The notes: a model not told the origin generated them from the letters alone. A stretch of 64,000 nucleotides of DNA from JAJYLM01 sp964547905 (GCA_964547905.1 CAZJPN010000006.1:1-64000), one strand, 5' to 3'. Positions 24,658 through 34,559 are shown, counted from the first letter of the stretch. A program made the numbers and translations.

Positions 24658-25863
24658 CTACTGTATTTCTAATTTCTTGTTCACATGAACCGTCATGCTT
24701 AACCCGATCAGAAACATCATACCCCGCAGAAGTACGGTGTTGAAGAACATTGGTTCGAATACACCACCCGCAGCAAAGACCATAAATGCGGCGAGCACTG
24801 CATTCGATAGTGCACCCTTTGATTTGAACAATACATAAAGTATACCCAGATAAAGCAATAAAAACCCCAGGAACCCGATCACACCGGTTGTTGCAATGAA
24901 TTCTATTGGATCGCTGAACGTCCTTTCCCACCCGGCATCTTCCGGTCTGTTTATTTTTGTCCATTTACCATAGCAGTTGAATCCTGTACCGGTAAGCGGA
25001 TGCTGTTGTAATATCTGCTTTGTGTTTTCAAGCATGTGTATCCGTGCCATATTGGATCCGTATCTTACACCCGATGCCTTTGTAGGATGAATGGTGCTGT
25101 AAAACAATTCAGAAAGTTCTGTATGTGGAAACATGAATATAAATGATAGTCCAAGCAGTGTTAGAATAATGGTAGTGTAAAGGATTGGTTTTGCCCTTAG
25201 AAGGCCAAATACAATGAGCGAAGACCATATTCCTATAGCACCGCTTCTGGCGTATGCGAAATATGTGGCTGCTATCGATACTATCGCCGATACGATGCTC
25301 CGCATAATATGCCTTAGCTTTTTATTCAGGTATGCGAAAGCAACTGCAAAGACAAACAACATTGCATAGTATTGGCCGAACCTTAGTGCAATCCTGTCCG
25401 ATAGATTATGATTGGCATAATCAACCGTCTGGTACACATCAAATTTATACGGTAGTATCGTTTTACCGAGAAGGTGCTGTACGATTACATAGAATGCAAA
25501 AACACCGGATACGATCAGCAGCAGATTCAGTAATCTTTTGGGTGTTTTGAGATCGAGGTTGAGATTGAACATAATATAGGGGAAGAACAACCATCGTACA
25601 ATGCCGAACTTTCGTATACTGAACGCCGGATCCAATGAAAAAGGGATTGTTATGCCTACGAGTACAATGAAGAGAACAAGTGCAATGGTGTATACCTTCG
25701 GCGGCAGAAGAAGATGCCTGTTTACAACAGCCCTTATTACGACGGCAAACAAGCCCATATCAAACCCTGCTTCAGACAGAGCAGGGGAAAAAGGCATGGA
25801 TATAACAAACACATAAAGCCCGGCAAATCCTATAATATTTAAAATTCTATCTATTTTCTTCAT
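24658..25863 (-). CDS. O-antigen ligase/polymerase family membrane protein (WaaL-like)
   Basis: 401 residues with about ten to twelve membrane segments and the family's large periplasmic loop containing the HPLTGTGFNCYGKW signature. It is likely to join a polysaccharide to lipid A core or to polymerise glycan in the periplasm. The start lies 3 bases after the stop of the DegT-like gene. Wzy and WaaL are hard to tell apart by sequence. Confidence 0.8.
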   Translation of the reverse strand: MKKIDRILNIIGFAGLYVFVISMPFSPALSEAGFDMGLFAVVIRAVVNRHLLLPPKVYTIALVLFIVLVGITIPFSLDPAFSIRKFGIVRWLFFPYIMFNLNLDLKTPKRLLNLLLIVSGVFAFYVIVQHLLGKTILPYKFDVYQTVDYANHNLSDRIALRFGQYYAMLFVFAVAFAYLNKKLRHIMRSIVSAIVSIAATYFAYARSGAIGIWSSLIVFGLLRAKPILYTTIILTLLGLSFIFMFPHTELSELFYSTIHPTKASGVRYGSNMARIHMLENTKQILQQHPLTGTGFNCYGKWTKINRPEDAGWERTFSDPIEFIATTGVIGFLGFLLLYLGILYVLFKSKGALSNAVLAAFMVFAAGGVFEPMFFNTVLLRGMMFLIGLSMTVHVNKKLEIQ

Positions 25864-25866
25864 ATA

Positions 25867-27033
25867 TTAACGCGTGTATCTTTTTACTACATCAATGAGT
25901 GTTTTCGCAACATACCCGGCATCATCGTCACTTAAACGTGCGTAGATCGGTAGGCTTACGGCAGAAGTGTAGGTGTCATAGGTATTCGGAAGTGTGTTGT
26001 AATTATATCTATATTTTTTAGAATAATACGGGTGAATATGTAAGGGTATATAATGAACAGATGCTTCAATCCCCTTTTGTTTTAATTCATGGATAAATTC
26101 ATCCCGGTTTACCAGCATAGAATCTTTTATAATTCTTATGACGTACAACTGCCATGTATGCGATATATCCGATGCCTCAAACAGGGGAAGTGATATTATG
26201 TTCTGAAAAGGTTGGAATGAACTGTTATAGATTTCAGCTATATGTTTACGCTGTTCGATGTATTGTCCTATCTTTTTCATGTAAAACGCATAGAGGGCGC
26301 ACTGTATGCCGGTCATCATGCAATCAAACCCGGGACTCGTAATCTCATAATACCAGTTACTATAACGATTATCTGCATCATAATTTTTTGATGTCTTTAT
26401 TCCGTGCTCTCGGAGACCCTTTATCAAGGATTGGGTATTTTCCATATCTGTTGCTACAATGGCGCCATTTATAAATGGTTCATTGCTTGAGAATATGGTT
26501 ATATGAGGATAAGAACCGGCAGTTTTATTCCTGTATTCATGGAGAGGATTGTAATAGGTATAGTGTATAACATAAATACCGTTTGAAGCGGCAAGCTGCA
26601 TTATAGGTTTTACATCTGCGGCAAAACCTGCGGCATCAAAAACAACAACAGCCTTTGTTTTTTTATCGATCACTTTTATTATAGATTCTTTGGAAAGGGT
26701 AAGTGTATGCGGGTCTATATCCGCAAATACCGCCGAAGCTCCTGCATGTTCCACAGCTTCTCCGACATCAGGGCTGACATAGGAAGGTATGATGACCTCA
26801 TCTCCACGCTGTATGCCGAGAGCACTCAGTGACAGAAGGATTGCGTGCATAGCCGTGTGTACGGCAATGGCGTATGGTAATTTTGTAATCTCAGCAAGGT
26901 TTTGCTCACACCTGCGTAGAAGATTGAAGGTATCGTTATCCGAATCCTTGATGATGCCGGAAACACTCTGTATATCTGCGTCCGTTATATCCGATCGTGT
27001 AAAAGGTATGTATCTGAGGACCTCATTACTCAT
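25867..27033 (-). CDS. DegT/DnrJ/EryC1/StrS-fold protein without the PLP lysine
   Basis: 388 residues with the family outline: an IPFTRSDITDADIQSV opening, AVHTAMHAILLSLSALGI, GDEVIIPSYVSPDVGEAVEHA and a C-terminal HYIPLHIHPYYSKKY motif. However, the segment that holds the PLP-binding lysine (normally FSF...KN...GEGG) reads IFSSNEPFINGA with no Lys, and the usual ED motif before it is replaced by HY. It cannot form the internal aldimine expected of an aminotransferase. It may be a PLP-free paralogue, as known for sugar dehydratase or structural members. It is four bases downstream of purC. Confidence 0.8.
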   Translation of the reverse strand: MSNEVLRYIPFTRSDITDADIQSVSGIIKDSDNDTFNLLRRCEQNLAEITKLPYAIAVHTAMHAILLSLSALGIQRGDEVIIPSYVSPDVGEAVEHAGASAVFADIDPHTLTLSKESIIKVIDKKTKAVVVFDAAGFAADVKPIMQLAASNGIYVIHYTYYNPLHEYRNKTAGSYPHITIFSSNEPFINGAIVATDMENTQSLIKGLREHGIKTSKNYDADNRYSNWYYEITSPGFDCMMTGIQCALYAFYMKKIGQYIEQRKHIAEIYNSSFQPFQNIISLPLFEASDISHTWQLYVIRIIKDSMLVNRDEFIHELKQKGIEASVHYIPLHIHPYYSKKYRYNYNTLPNTYDTYTSAVSLPIYARLSDDDAGYVAKTLIDVVKRYTR

Positions 27034-27037
27034 GCAA

Positions 27038-27934
27038 TCATTGAAGGTTTTTACCTGTTATACGGGTATATGCCTCAAGGTATTTCTCCCGTGTTTTATT
27101 GACGATATCATCCGGCAGTAATGGTGTTGGCGGTTTTTTGTTCCAGTTTATAGACTCGAGCCAGTCTCTCAAGAACTGTTTGTCGAAGCTCTTTTGCGGC
27201 CCTCCTGGTTTATAATCTGCAATTGACCAGAATCTCGAAGAGTCCGGCGTAAGCATCTCATCTATAATGATAAGTTCGTCCTTGTCTGTTAACCCAAACT
27301 CGAATTTAGTGTCTGATATGATAATACCCTTTGTATATGCATATTCGTAAGCTTTTTTATAGATGGCTATGGTCTTATCAATGATAGCTGAAGCATATTT
27401 TTTACCGACAATCTCTTCAAACCTCTTCAGATCGATATTTTCATCATGACCTGCCGCAGCCTTGGTTGACGGTGTAAAAACAGGCTCCGGCAGTTTGTCC
27501 GATTCAACAAGCCCCGGTTTGATGCTTATGCCGCATATCTTTCCTGTTTCTTTGTATTCTTTCCAGCCGGAGCCGGAGAGATATCCTCTTACAACGCACT
27601 CTGCTGTAAACGGCTTTGCCTTTTTCACAATCATGGATCTTTCCTTCAATATATTCAGGTATTGTTTAAGCTCGGAAGGATACTCCTTTACCTCAGCGGT
27701 GATCACGTGATTTTTTATGATATCCTTTGTATAATTGAACCAGAACAGAGAAAGCCCGTTCAGGATCCTGCCTTTATCCGGAATGCCGTTCGGCATAATA
27801 TAATCGAAAGCAGAAATCCTGTCCGTCGCTATGATGAGTAACTTATCTCCCAGATCATATATATCCCTAACCTTACCTCTTCCCTTTAATGTTAAACCTT
27901 TTAGGTCTGTTTTTAATATCACCTCACCTGCCAT
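27038..27934 (-). CDS. purC: SAICAR synthase (phosphoribosylaminoimidazole-succinocarboxamide synthase)
   Basis: 298 residues from the ATG at 27934, which has a GTAGAGGAGAAAAAA site; the longer frame upstream is not needed. Family motifs include GKVRDIYDLGD, ATDRISAFDYIMPNGI, GYLSGSGWKEYKETG and DTKFEFGL. It catalyses step 8 of purine synthesis (ATP-dependent joining of aspartate to CAIR). The remaining pur genes of this window lie 2.3 kb upstream on the same strand. Confidence 0.96.
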   Translation of the reverse strand: MAGEVILKTDLKGLTLKGRGKVRDIYDLGDKLLIIATDRISAFDYIMPNGIPDKGRILNGLSLFWFNYTKDIIKNHVITAEVKEYPSELKQYLNILKERSMIVKKAKPFTAECVVRGYLSGSGWKEYKETGKICGISIKPGLVESDKLPEPVFTPSTKAAAGHDENIDLKRFEEIVGKKYASAIIDKTIAIYKKAYEYAYTKGIIISDTKFEFGLTDKDELIIIDEMLTPDSSRFWSIADYKPGGPQKSFDKQFLRDWLESINWNKKPPTPLLPDDIVNKTREKYLEAYTRITGKNLQ

Positions 27935-28102
27935 TTTTTTCTCCTCTACTTTGTATTTTACTGTAACGTTATATACTTTTAGACCAGAGGTCAAATGAAA
28001 CAAAGGTTCGTGTGTTTTACTTCGTTAGAAAGTTCTTATGAGGAGCAACAGAGAAGAAATTCCCCGGTATACAGGTAAATTACTTCGTCTGTTTTATCGG
28101 GT

Positions 28103-28516
28103 TTACGGTGCGCTTACCTGTTCTGTCGTAGCTATTGCAAGTCTGTGCAATCCCGCCGAACGTGCTGCCTCCATGACCTGGACAACACGTCCATGCAGAA
28201 CATCCTTGTCAGCGGCTATTATAACCAGAGTATCCGGTGCTGTTTTCCCAACGGAATCGAGTGCTGCTTTCAATTCATTGATATCAACCTGTTTTTTGTC
28301 GTAGAAGATAGCCCCCTTTGCATCGATGGAGAGCCTTATATCACCCTTTGGTTTTATGATAACATCGCCTTTGCCGTGCGGCAGGTTTATCTTGATGCCC
28401 GGTGATGAAATAAATGATGTGGACAGCATGAAGAATATCAACAGATTTAAAAACACGTCAACCATGTTGATGACATCTATATGGAGTTCATGTTTTTTCT
28501 TTATATTGAAATCCAT
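28103..28516 (-). CDS. ExbD/TolR-family biopolymer transport protein
   Basis: 137 residues with a single N-terminal membrane segment (INMVDVFLNLLIFFMLSTSF; the D is the proton-carrying Asp) and a periplasmic ExbD domain (KGDIRLSIDAKGAIFYDKKQ, ALDSVGKTAPDTLVIIAADK). It pairs with the ExbB/TolQ gene 6 bases upstream in a proton-driven motor. No TonB or TolA is visible nearby, so the energised partner is unknown. Confidence 0.9.
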   Translation of the reverse strand: MDFNIKKKHELHIDVINMVDVFLNLLIFFMLSTSFISSPGIKINLPHGKGDVIIKPKGDIRLSIDAKGAIFYDKKQVDINELKAALDSVGKTAPDTLVIIAADKDVLHGRVVQVMEAARSAGLHRLAIATTEQVSAP

Positions 28517-28522
28517 AATAAG

Positions 28523-29137
28523 TTATAAGGTATCATTGCCCTTTGACGGCATTATCGATAGGATTCTTCCGGCTGTACTCGAAAGTGCTACTGAAATCTT
28601 TGTCAGTTTGCCGTCTATATATTTGTAAGCTATGTAAGATATGACGGCTGCGCTGAGTCCTGCGGCGGTTGCAGATAGTGCCTCTGATATGCCGTTGGCA
28701 AGCAGGGATGGATTTCCAATACCTCCGGCTGCTATAACGTTGAACGCCTTGATTATGCCGAATACGGTTCCAAGAAGACCGAGTAGCGGGGTTGTCGCGG
28801 CTACCGCAGACATACCCTCTTCAAACCTGCTGAGCCTTATAATCTCCTCTTTACCCGCTGATTCGATCAATTCCTTTATTGTATCAAGGTCTTTACCAAT
28901 ATTATTTATTGCTACAAACACGATCCTCGCAATGGAGCTGTTATCTTTTTTGCAGAGCTCCAATGATTTCTCGAAATCCCTGTTCCTCAAAAGGCCCTCT
29001 ATTGCTATGATAAAATTGTCCGGCAGGATCTTTGATGCCCTCAGAGACCAGAGCTTCTCTATAAATATGCCTATGGAGAATATTGAAAATACGAATATCA
29101 GGTAAACAAAAATACCGCCCTTTGCAAGTAATTCCAC
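28523..29137 (-). CDS. ExbB/TolQ/MotA-family proton channel protein
   Basis: 204 residues starting at GTG 29137, which has a perfect AAAGGAGG site. A longer in-frame extension to 29257 lies inside the preceding lipoprotein gene. Three membrane segments; the conserved MotA/ExbB core reads TTPLLGLLGTVFGIIKAFN and LLANGISEALSATAAGLSAA. With ExbD it forms the energy-harvesting complex of the inner membrane. Confidence 0.92.
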   Translation of the reverse strand: MELLAKGGIFVYLIFVFSIFSIGIFIEKLWSLRASKILPDNFIIAIEGLLRNRDFEKSLELCKKDNSSIARIVFVAINNIGKDLDTIKELIESAGKEEIIRLSRFEEGMSAVAATTPLLGLLGTVFGIIKAFNVIAAGGIGNPSLLANGISEALSATAAGLSAAVISYIAYKYIDGKLTKISVALSSTAGRILSIMPSKGNDTL

Positions 29138-29148
29138 CGTAACCTCCT

Positions 29149-29718
29149 TTAAAAGTCCGTTTCGCCTTTGCCGAGTATACCGGTAATTATAAATTTTATT
29201 CCGGTCTTGTATTCGTCCTGTTGTTTCTTGAACCTTACCAAATAAACTGTATCCCATGAGCTAATCCATGGGAAAAATCCCTTTATCAAATCTCGCTGGG
29301 CGTTGATTTCGTTTATAGAGGTAGGTGATTCAACACGACTATCCGATTCAAGGTACAGCTTCCATAGAGAATCATCGCTGTCCAGCGATGATTCTATGCT
29401 TGGTGCCGTGTAAACGATAAGATAAAACGCTTCCCATTCCTTGTTTTGCTCTTTTTGCTGTTCAAGCATTTTTTCCCTCTCATTTTTTGAGAGGAGGTAG
29501 AGCTTTGCATATTCATCGACGTAAGCCTTCCTGACCTGATCATTGATATGGATGACGTCCATGGAAAGGATAAGTGAAAAGTCCCTTTCTATTGAAATGT
29601 GTTTCATGTTGTTATGTATGGCTTTTTTGAAATTATTCGATGCTGCATTGCGTGTTACAACACTACATCCGGTAAGCAAGATGATAAAAATTATGAATGA
29701 TGAGCGAAGCTTATTCAC
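29149..29718 (-). CDS. Lipoprotein of unknown function
   Basis: 189 residues from a GTG at 29718 that overlaps the pyrE stop. A short hydrophobic signal ends in a lipobox (FIILLTGC, Cys at about residue 19). The mature part has a charged helix (YLLSKNEREKMLEQQKEQNK) and a mixed alpha/beta tail. It lies 11 bases upstream of the ExbB start, so it may be an accessory of that motor. I recognise no family. An upstream in-frame ATG at 29769 would remove the clean lipoprotein signal. Confidence 0.65.
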   Translation of the reverse strand: MNKLRSSFIIFIILLTGCSVVTRNAASNNFKKAIHNNMKHISIERDFSLILSMDVIHINDQVRKAYVDEYAKLYLLSKNEREKMLEQQKEQNKEWEAFYLIVYTAPSIESSLDSDDSLWKLYLESDSRVESPTSINEINAQRDLIKGFFPWISSWDTVYLVRFKKQQDEYKTGIKFIITGILGKGETDF

Positions 29719-30265
29719 CAAGGTCTGCCTTTGTAAACAGCGAGAATAATCTATAGCCTTTTGATTCAATGAGCTCCCGGCCGCCTTCGAGTCTGTCGAC
29801 TATCGCTATTATGCCAAGCACCTTTAACCCGGCATCCCGCGCCCTTTCCACTGCTTTGATTGCTGAGCCGCCGGTTGTTACGACATCCTCCACGATGGCG
29901 ACCGGATCATTTTGTTTGAATCCTTTCAACCCTTCTATCCATGCACCGGTACCATGACCCTTGGGTTCTTTTCTTACAATGAAACCTTTCAGACTTAATC
30001 CTTTTATATACCCGACGACCATAACAGACGATATAATCGGATCGGCTCCAAGGGTAATACCGCCGACGCCTTTTGCACCGCTGAATTCTTTTTTGATAAT
30101 ATCCGTAAACAGTTCACCGACAAGGTAGGCTCCCTCCGGATCCAGAGTCGTTTGTTTCCCGTCAATATAATAGCTGCTCTTTTTTCCTGAGGTAAGTGTT
30201 ACCTCTCTTCTTTCATAAGACAATAATTTTATAAGCTCGAGCAACCTCTGAGTTTTATCCGCCAT
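29711..30265 (-). CDS. pyrE: Orotate phosphoribosyltransferase
   Basis: 184 residues. The PRPP-binding motif reads VAIVEDVVTTGGSAIKAVER, and other PRT features are LTSGKKSSYYIDGK and GVGGITLGADPI. It converts orotate and PRPP to OMP in pyrimidine synthesis. A GGGAGATTAA site precedes the ATG, which overlaps the purF end by 11 bases, so it is coupled to the purine operon. Confidence 0.95.
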   Translation of the reverse strand: MADKTQRLLELIKLLSYERREVTLTSGKKSSYYIDGKQTTLDPEGAYLVGELFTDIIKKEFSGAKGVGGITLGADPIISSVMVVGYIKGLSLKGFIVRKEPKGHGTGAWIEGLKGFKQNDPVAIVEDVVTTGGSAIKAVERARDAGLKVLGIIAIVDRLEGGRELIESKGYRLFSLFTKADLGE

Positions 30266-31673
30266 TTAATCTCCCTTCATCGAAGAGTATGAGCTGATGG
30301 TCTCTCTTTGCAAGTTCGAAAGGCTCGGGGTAATCTCCTGTAAAGCACGCATAACAGAAATTATCCGCGTCCTGACCGATGACGGTTCTCAAGCCCTCTA
30401 TGCTGAGGTATTTTAAGGAATCTGCGCCTATGTACTGTTCTATCTCCTTTACCGTATGGCTTGAAGATATAAGCTCGGAGCGTGTGGGTGTGTCAATGCC
30501 GTAGTAACACGAATAATCTATAGGTGGAGAACTTATGCGCATGTGAACCTCTTTCGCACCCGCGTCTCGTATCATTTTAACAAGCGTTTTACTGGTGGTG
30601 CCCCTTACTATGGAATCGTCTATTACAACGACACGTTTCCCCGATATAATGCCTGATATTGGATTCAGCTTAACCTTAACATTGAAATTTCTTATAGCCT
30701 GATACGGTTGTATGAATGTTCTCCCTACATAGTGATTACGAATCAATGCCATTTGAAAAGGTATGCCGGTTTGTTGTGAAAACCCTATTGCAGCAGGAAC
30801 GCCGGAATCCGGGATGGGTACAACCATATCAGCTTCTACAGGCGATTCGATACCCAGGGTCCTTCCGAGTGCTGTCCTTGTGCTGTAAACGCTTTTACCA
30901 AATATTATACTATCCGGCCGTGCGAAGTATATGTGTTCAAACACGCACTGTGATTGCCGTGTAGTTCTGGTTGAGAACATGTAGCTGCGGATACTGTTTT
31001 CTCCTATAACAAGCATCTCTCCGGGCAGTACATCCCTGATGTAACGTGCTCCTATTAGATCGAGTGCGCACGTTTCAGACGCAAAAACCAGCGCGCCTTC
31101 GATCTCGCCTATAACAAGGGGTCTGAAACCGTATGGGTCCCTTGCAGCTATAAGCTCTTTTTCTGTAAGAAGAACGATAGAATATGCACCTTTTAGTTCG
31201 TTTAATGCATAGGCAAGCCTGTCATGGGTTGTTTGACCGTCCGATTTTGCTATAAGATGAACAATCACCTCCGTGTCCATTGTCGATTGAAATATCGATC
31301 CCTCTGATTCAAGTCTTGAACGTATCGTTTCATAATTTACTATGTTACCGTTATGCGCAATGGCAAGACTGCCGTCTTTGTATTCGACTGCAAACGGTTG
31401 TGCGTTTCTCAGCTCGCTTGAGCCGTATGTAGAGTACCTGACATGCCCTATTGCATGCCTGCCGTGAAGCACCGAAAGTATGTGTTCATTGAACACATCA
31501 TTAACAAGGCCCATCTGTTTATACGAGTATAGCTTGCTGCCGTCAGATATTGCTATACCGGCACTTTCCTGCCCGCGGTGTTGAAGCGAGTATAAACCGA
31601 GGTAGGTAAGCCTTGCGGCATCCGGATTGTTCCATATACCGAATATTCCACAATCTTCTTTTAATTCATCCAT
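30255..31673 (-). CDS. purF: Amidophosphoribosyltransferase
   Basis: 472 residues. The N-terminal glutamine amidotransferase nucleophile is Cys8 (DCGIFGIWN) after a short propeptide expected to be removed. The PRT domain shows VVVIDDSIVRGTTSKTLV. It catalyses the committed step of purine synthesis. It lies 3 bases after the purL stop. Confidence 0.97.
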   Translation of the reverse strand: MDELKEDCGIFGIWNNPDAARLTYLGLYSLQHRGQESAGIAISDGSKLYSYKQMGLVNDVFNEHILSVLHGRHAIGHVRYSTYGSSELRNAQPFAVEYKDGSLAIAHNGNIVNYETIRSRLESEGSIFQSTMDTEVIVHLIAKSDGQTTHDRLAYALNELKGAYSIVLLTEKELIAARDPYGFRPLVIGEIEGALVFASETCALDLIGARYIRDVLPGEMLVIGENSIRSYMFSTRTTRQSQCVFEHIYFARPDSIIFGKSVYSTRTALGRTLGIESPVEADMVVPIPDSGVPAAIGFSQQTGIPFQMALIRNHYVGRTFIQPYQAIRNFNVKVKLNPISGIISGKRVVVIDDSIVRGTTSKTLVKMIRDAGAKEVHMRISSPPIDYSCYYGIDTPTRSELISSSHTVKEIEQYIGADSLKYLSIEGLRTVIGQDADNFCYACFTGDYPEPFELAKRDHQLILFDEGRLNGG

Positions 31674-31676
31674 AAA

Positions 31677-33857
31677 TTAAAGTCCTCTATTATAGGCATT
31701 CTTTAGTTCTTCGACAGATACAGACACCATATTGTTTATGGTCAAGCTTTTACCGCGGACCACGCCTATCATCGTGCACGGTATATTGTAATTTCGTGCC
31801 ATTTCTTTTATTTTGTCAATATGCTTATGTGCCGACGTTATTACTATTCTGTGCTGAGACTCTGAAAACAATTCTATGTCAGGTCTATAACGCCATTTCA
31901 TATTCAGTCTTGCACCTTTATCCCCCACAATTGCACACTGTGCAATTGTGACGGCAAGTCCGCCTTCAGAACAATCGGAAGCTGATTTGATCATGCTCAT
32001 TTTGTTCATTGCGAACAAAAGATTGATAATCCTCTTCTCGGTTTCGGGTGATACATTCGGAGTCCTGCCTGCTATTTTTCCTGTCGTTAACTTAAAATAT
32101 TCACTACCTCCGCACTCATCAAGGGTTTCTCCGAGCAGTATGATTGAATCTCCGTTATCCTTGAAATCCGGCGTTATCCTGTCCTTTATATTGTCTATAA
32201 GACCAACCATTCCTATCACCGGGGTCGGATAGATCGATTTGCCCTCTGTTTCGTTGTAAAAACTGACATTGCCGCTTACGACAGGGATATCCATTGCAAG
32301 ACATGCGGATGCGATACCGTTTATGGATTCTATGAATTGCCACATCACGTCGGGATTCTCGGGATTGCCGAAGTTCAGGCAATCCGTAAGTGCAAGCGGT
32401 CTTGCTCCAACGCAGGCTATATTACGCGCTGCCTCGCATACTGCGATCTCCGAACCCGCATAAGGGGCAAGATATGTATATCTTGAATTTCCGTCCGTCG
32501 TTATTGCTATGCCTTTGTGTGTGCCTTTGATCCTTATCAGGGCGGCATCAGCACCAGGTTTTATGACCGTATCCGTACCAACACTATGGTCGTACTGTTC
32601 ATACACCCATGCTTTACTGCTTATCGTTGGAGATGAAAGCAGTTTTATCAATACCTCTTTGTAATCTTTTGGTTCCGGTATCTGCTCCGAGGCATTTATT
32701 ACCAGGGTGTTTGTTATGTATTCCGGCATGCATGCATGTCTATTATAAACGGGTGCCTTGTCGACAAGTATACCAAGCGGCAGCTTTGCCTGCATATTGT
32801 TGTTTGCCTTAACAACGATCTCATTGGATTCTATAAGCCTGCCGATCAGACTGACATCGAGATTCCATTTCTTGAATACGGCCTCCACAGCCTTCTCATG
32901 TCCCTTCTTTGCTATGATCAGCATCCTCTCCTGTGATTCTGAGAGCATAATCTCGTACGGCTGCATACCTTCTTCTCTCTGCGGCACTCTATCAAGATCG
33001 ATTTCAATGCCGAGTCCGCCCTTTGCAGCCATTTCTACCGAGGATGAGGTAAGGCCTGCAGCACCCATATCCTGAATCGCAACAATATGATTGTTTTTCA
33101 TTAACTCAAGGCATGCCTCCATCAGAAGCTTTTCCATGAAAGGATCCCCGACCTGTACAGTCGGTTTTAACACCGCAGTCTCATCGGTAAAGCTTGCAGA
33201 TGCCATGGTGGCTCCGTGTATTCCGTCCCTGCCTGTTTTTGAGCCGACATAGAACACAGGATTCCCGGCACCCGATGCCTTTGCGAGGAAAATCCTGTCG
33301 TCCGAAACCACGCCTACTGCCATTGCATTGACAAGGATATTGTCTTTGTATGCGGCATCGAAATATATCTCTCCGCCCACGGTCGGGATACCCATACAGT
33401 TGCCGTAGCCTGCTATGCCTGCTATGACACCGTCAACAAGATATCTCATTTTTTCGTCGGACGGCTCCCCGAACCTTAAAGAATCAAGAATGGCAACAGG
33501 CCTTGCTCCCATAGTAAAGACATCCCTGAGGATGCCTCCGACTCCGGTTGCAGCACCATTGTATGGTTCTATGAACGAAGGATGATTATGGCTTTCCATC
33601 TTGAATACAACGGCAAGTCCGTCTCCTATGGAGACCACACCTGCGTTTTCTCCGGGACCTATGATAACATCCTTACCGAAGGAAGGCATGCGCTTTAGGT
33701 ATGGCCTTGAGCTCTTGTAGCTGCAGTGTTCGCTCCACATTGCAGAAAAGATCCATAGCTCCGTAATGTTCGGCTCCCTGCCTATATACCCAACGATCTT
33801 TTTATATTCATCCCCTGTAAGATTTAGCTCTTTCAGTATCTTGTCTAAATTTTCCAT
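31677..33857 (-). CDS. purL: Phosphoribosylformylglycinamidine synthase subunit PurL
   Basis: 726 residues, the small PurL form used by organisms with separate PurS and PurQ. Motifs include SEHCSYKSSRPYLKRMP, GIGGNAGVV-type PGENAGVVSIG, KMESHNHPSFIEPYNGAATG and DCSEGGLAV. It performs the ATP-dependent amidation of FGAR using ammonia channelled from PurQ. It starts 1 base after the purQ stop. Confidence 0.97.
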   Translation of the reverse strand: MENLDKILKELNLTGDEYKKIVGYIGREPNITELWIFSAMWSEHCSYKSSRPYLKRMPSFGKDVIIGPGENAGVVSIGDGLAVVFKMESHNHPSFIEPYNGAATGVGGILRDVFTMGARPVAILDSLRFGEPSDEKMRYLVDGVIAGIAGYGNCMGIPTVGGEIYFDAAYKDNILVNAMAVGVVSDDRIFLAKASGAGNPVFYVGSKTGRDGIHGATMASASFTDETAVLKPTVQVGDPFMEKLLMEACLELMKNNHIVAIQDMGAAGLTSSSVEMAAKGGLGIEIDLDRVPQREEGMQPYEIMLSESQERMLIIAKKGHEKAVEAVFKKWNLDVSLIGRLIESNEIVVKANNNMQAKLPLGILVDKAPVYNRHACMPEYITNTLVINASEQIPEPKDYKEVLIKLLSSPTISSKAWVYEQYDHSVGTDTVIKPGADAALIRIKGTHKGIAITTDGNSRYTYLAPYAGSEIAVCEAARNIACVGARPLALTDCLNFGNPENPDVMWQFIESINGIASACLAMDIPVVSGNVSFYNETEGKSIYPTPVIGMVGLIDNIKDRITPDFKDNGDSIILLGETLDECGGSEYFKLTTGKIAGRTPNVSPETEKRIINLLFAMNKMSMIKSASDCSEGGLAVTIAQCAIVGDKGARLNMKWRYRPDIELFSESQHRIVITSAHKHIDKIKEMARNYNIPCTMIGVVRGKSLTINNMVSVSVEELKNAYNRGL

Positions 33858-33858
33858 A

Positions 33859-34557
33859 TTATGCCAGTGCCTTTTTTATTGAAAGGAAGATGCCCTTGCC
33901 GTCATCCTTCCCGAGTATACTGTCGGACGCCCTTTCAGGATGAGGCATCATTGCAAGTATGTTGACTCCATTATTGCATATACCGGCAATGTTGTTCATG
34001 GAGCCGTTGGGATTCGATTGCTCTGTTGTAGTGCCCGTTTTATCGACATACCTGAATACAACTTGTTTGTTTTCCTCGAGAGACTTGAGTGTTTGTTCCG
34101 ATCCGTAATAATTGCCCTCGGCATGTGCTATTGGGATTTTTATAATATCGCCCCTTTTATAGAGTAATGTGAAGGGGGTATCATTTCGTTCGACCCTGAT
34201 GTACACATCCCTGCATATAAATTTCAGTGTATTGTTTTTCTGCATGGCGCCGGGAAGCATCATTGCTTCAAGCAATATCTGGAAGCCATTGCATATTCCG
34301 AGAACAAGCCCTTTATTTTCTATATAGTCTTTCAGTGCTTCCATGACAGGGGAGAAACGTGCAAGAGCTCCTGCTCTAAGATAATCTCCATAAGAAAACC
34401 CGCCCGGTATTACGATTAACTGATAATTCTTCAGTGTCTTTCTTTCATACCAGACGTAATCAACCTCAAACCTCATTGTCTGTTTTAGCGTGTAATAGGT
34501 ATCCCTGTCGCAGTTTGTCCCCGGGAACACTATTACACCCGCTTTTGGTCTCGGCAT
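33859..34557 (-). CDS. purQ: Phosphoribosylformylglycinamidine synthase subunit PurQ (glutaminase)
   Basis: 232 residues, class I glutamine amidotransferase. The nucleophile elbow is LVLGICNGFQILLEA, and the catalytic His/Glu lie in MMPHPERASD. Length and order match the purS-purQ-purL set. Two bases separate it from purS. Confidence 0.97.
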   Translation of the reverse strand: MPRPKAGVIVFPGTNCDRDTYYTLKQTMRFEVDYVWYERKTLKNYQLIVIPGGFSYGDYLRAGALARFSPVMEALKDYIENKGLVLGICNGFQILLEAMMLPGAMQKNNTLKFICRDVYIRVERNDTPFTLLYKRGDIIKIPIAHAEGNYYGSEQTLKSLEENKQVVFRYVDKTGTTTEQSNPNGSMNNIAGICNNGVNILAMMPHPERASDSILGKDDGKGIFLSIKKALA

Positions 34558-34559
34558 GA

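Noticed and set aside
28019..28035. Sequence like the MITE end (ACTTCGTTAGAAAGTTC)
   Set aside because: Only one end is visible and no matching partner lies at the expected distance; it may be a chance match or a decayed copy.
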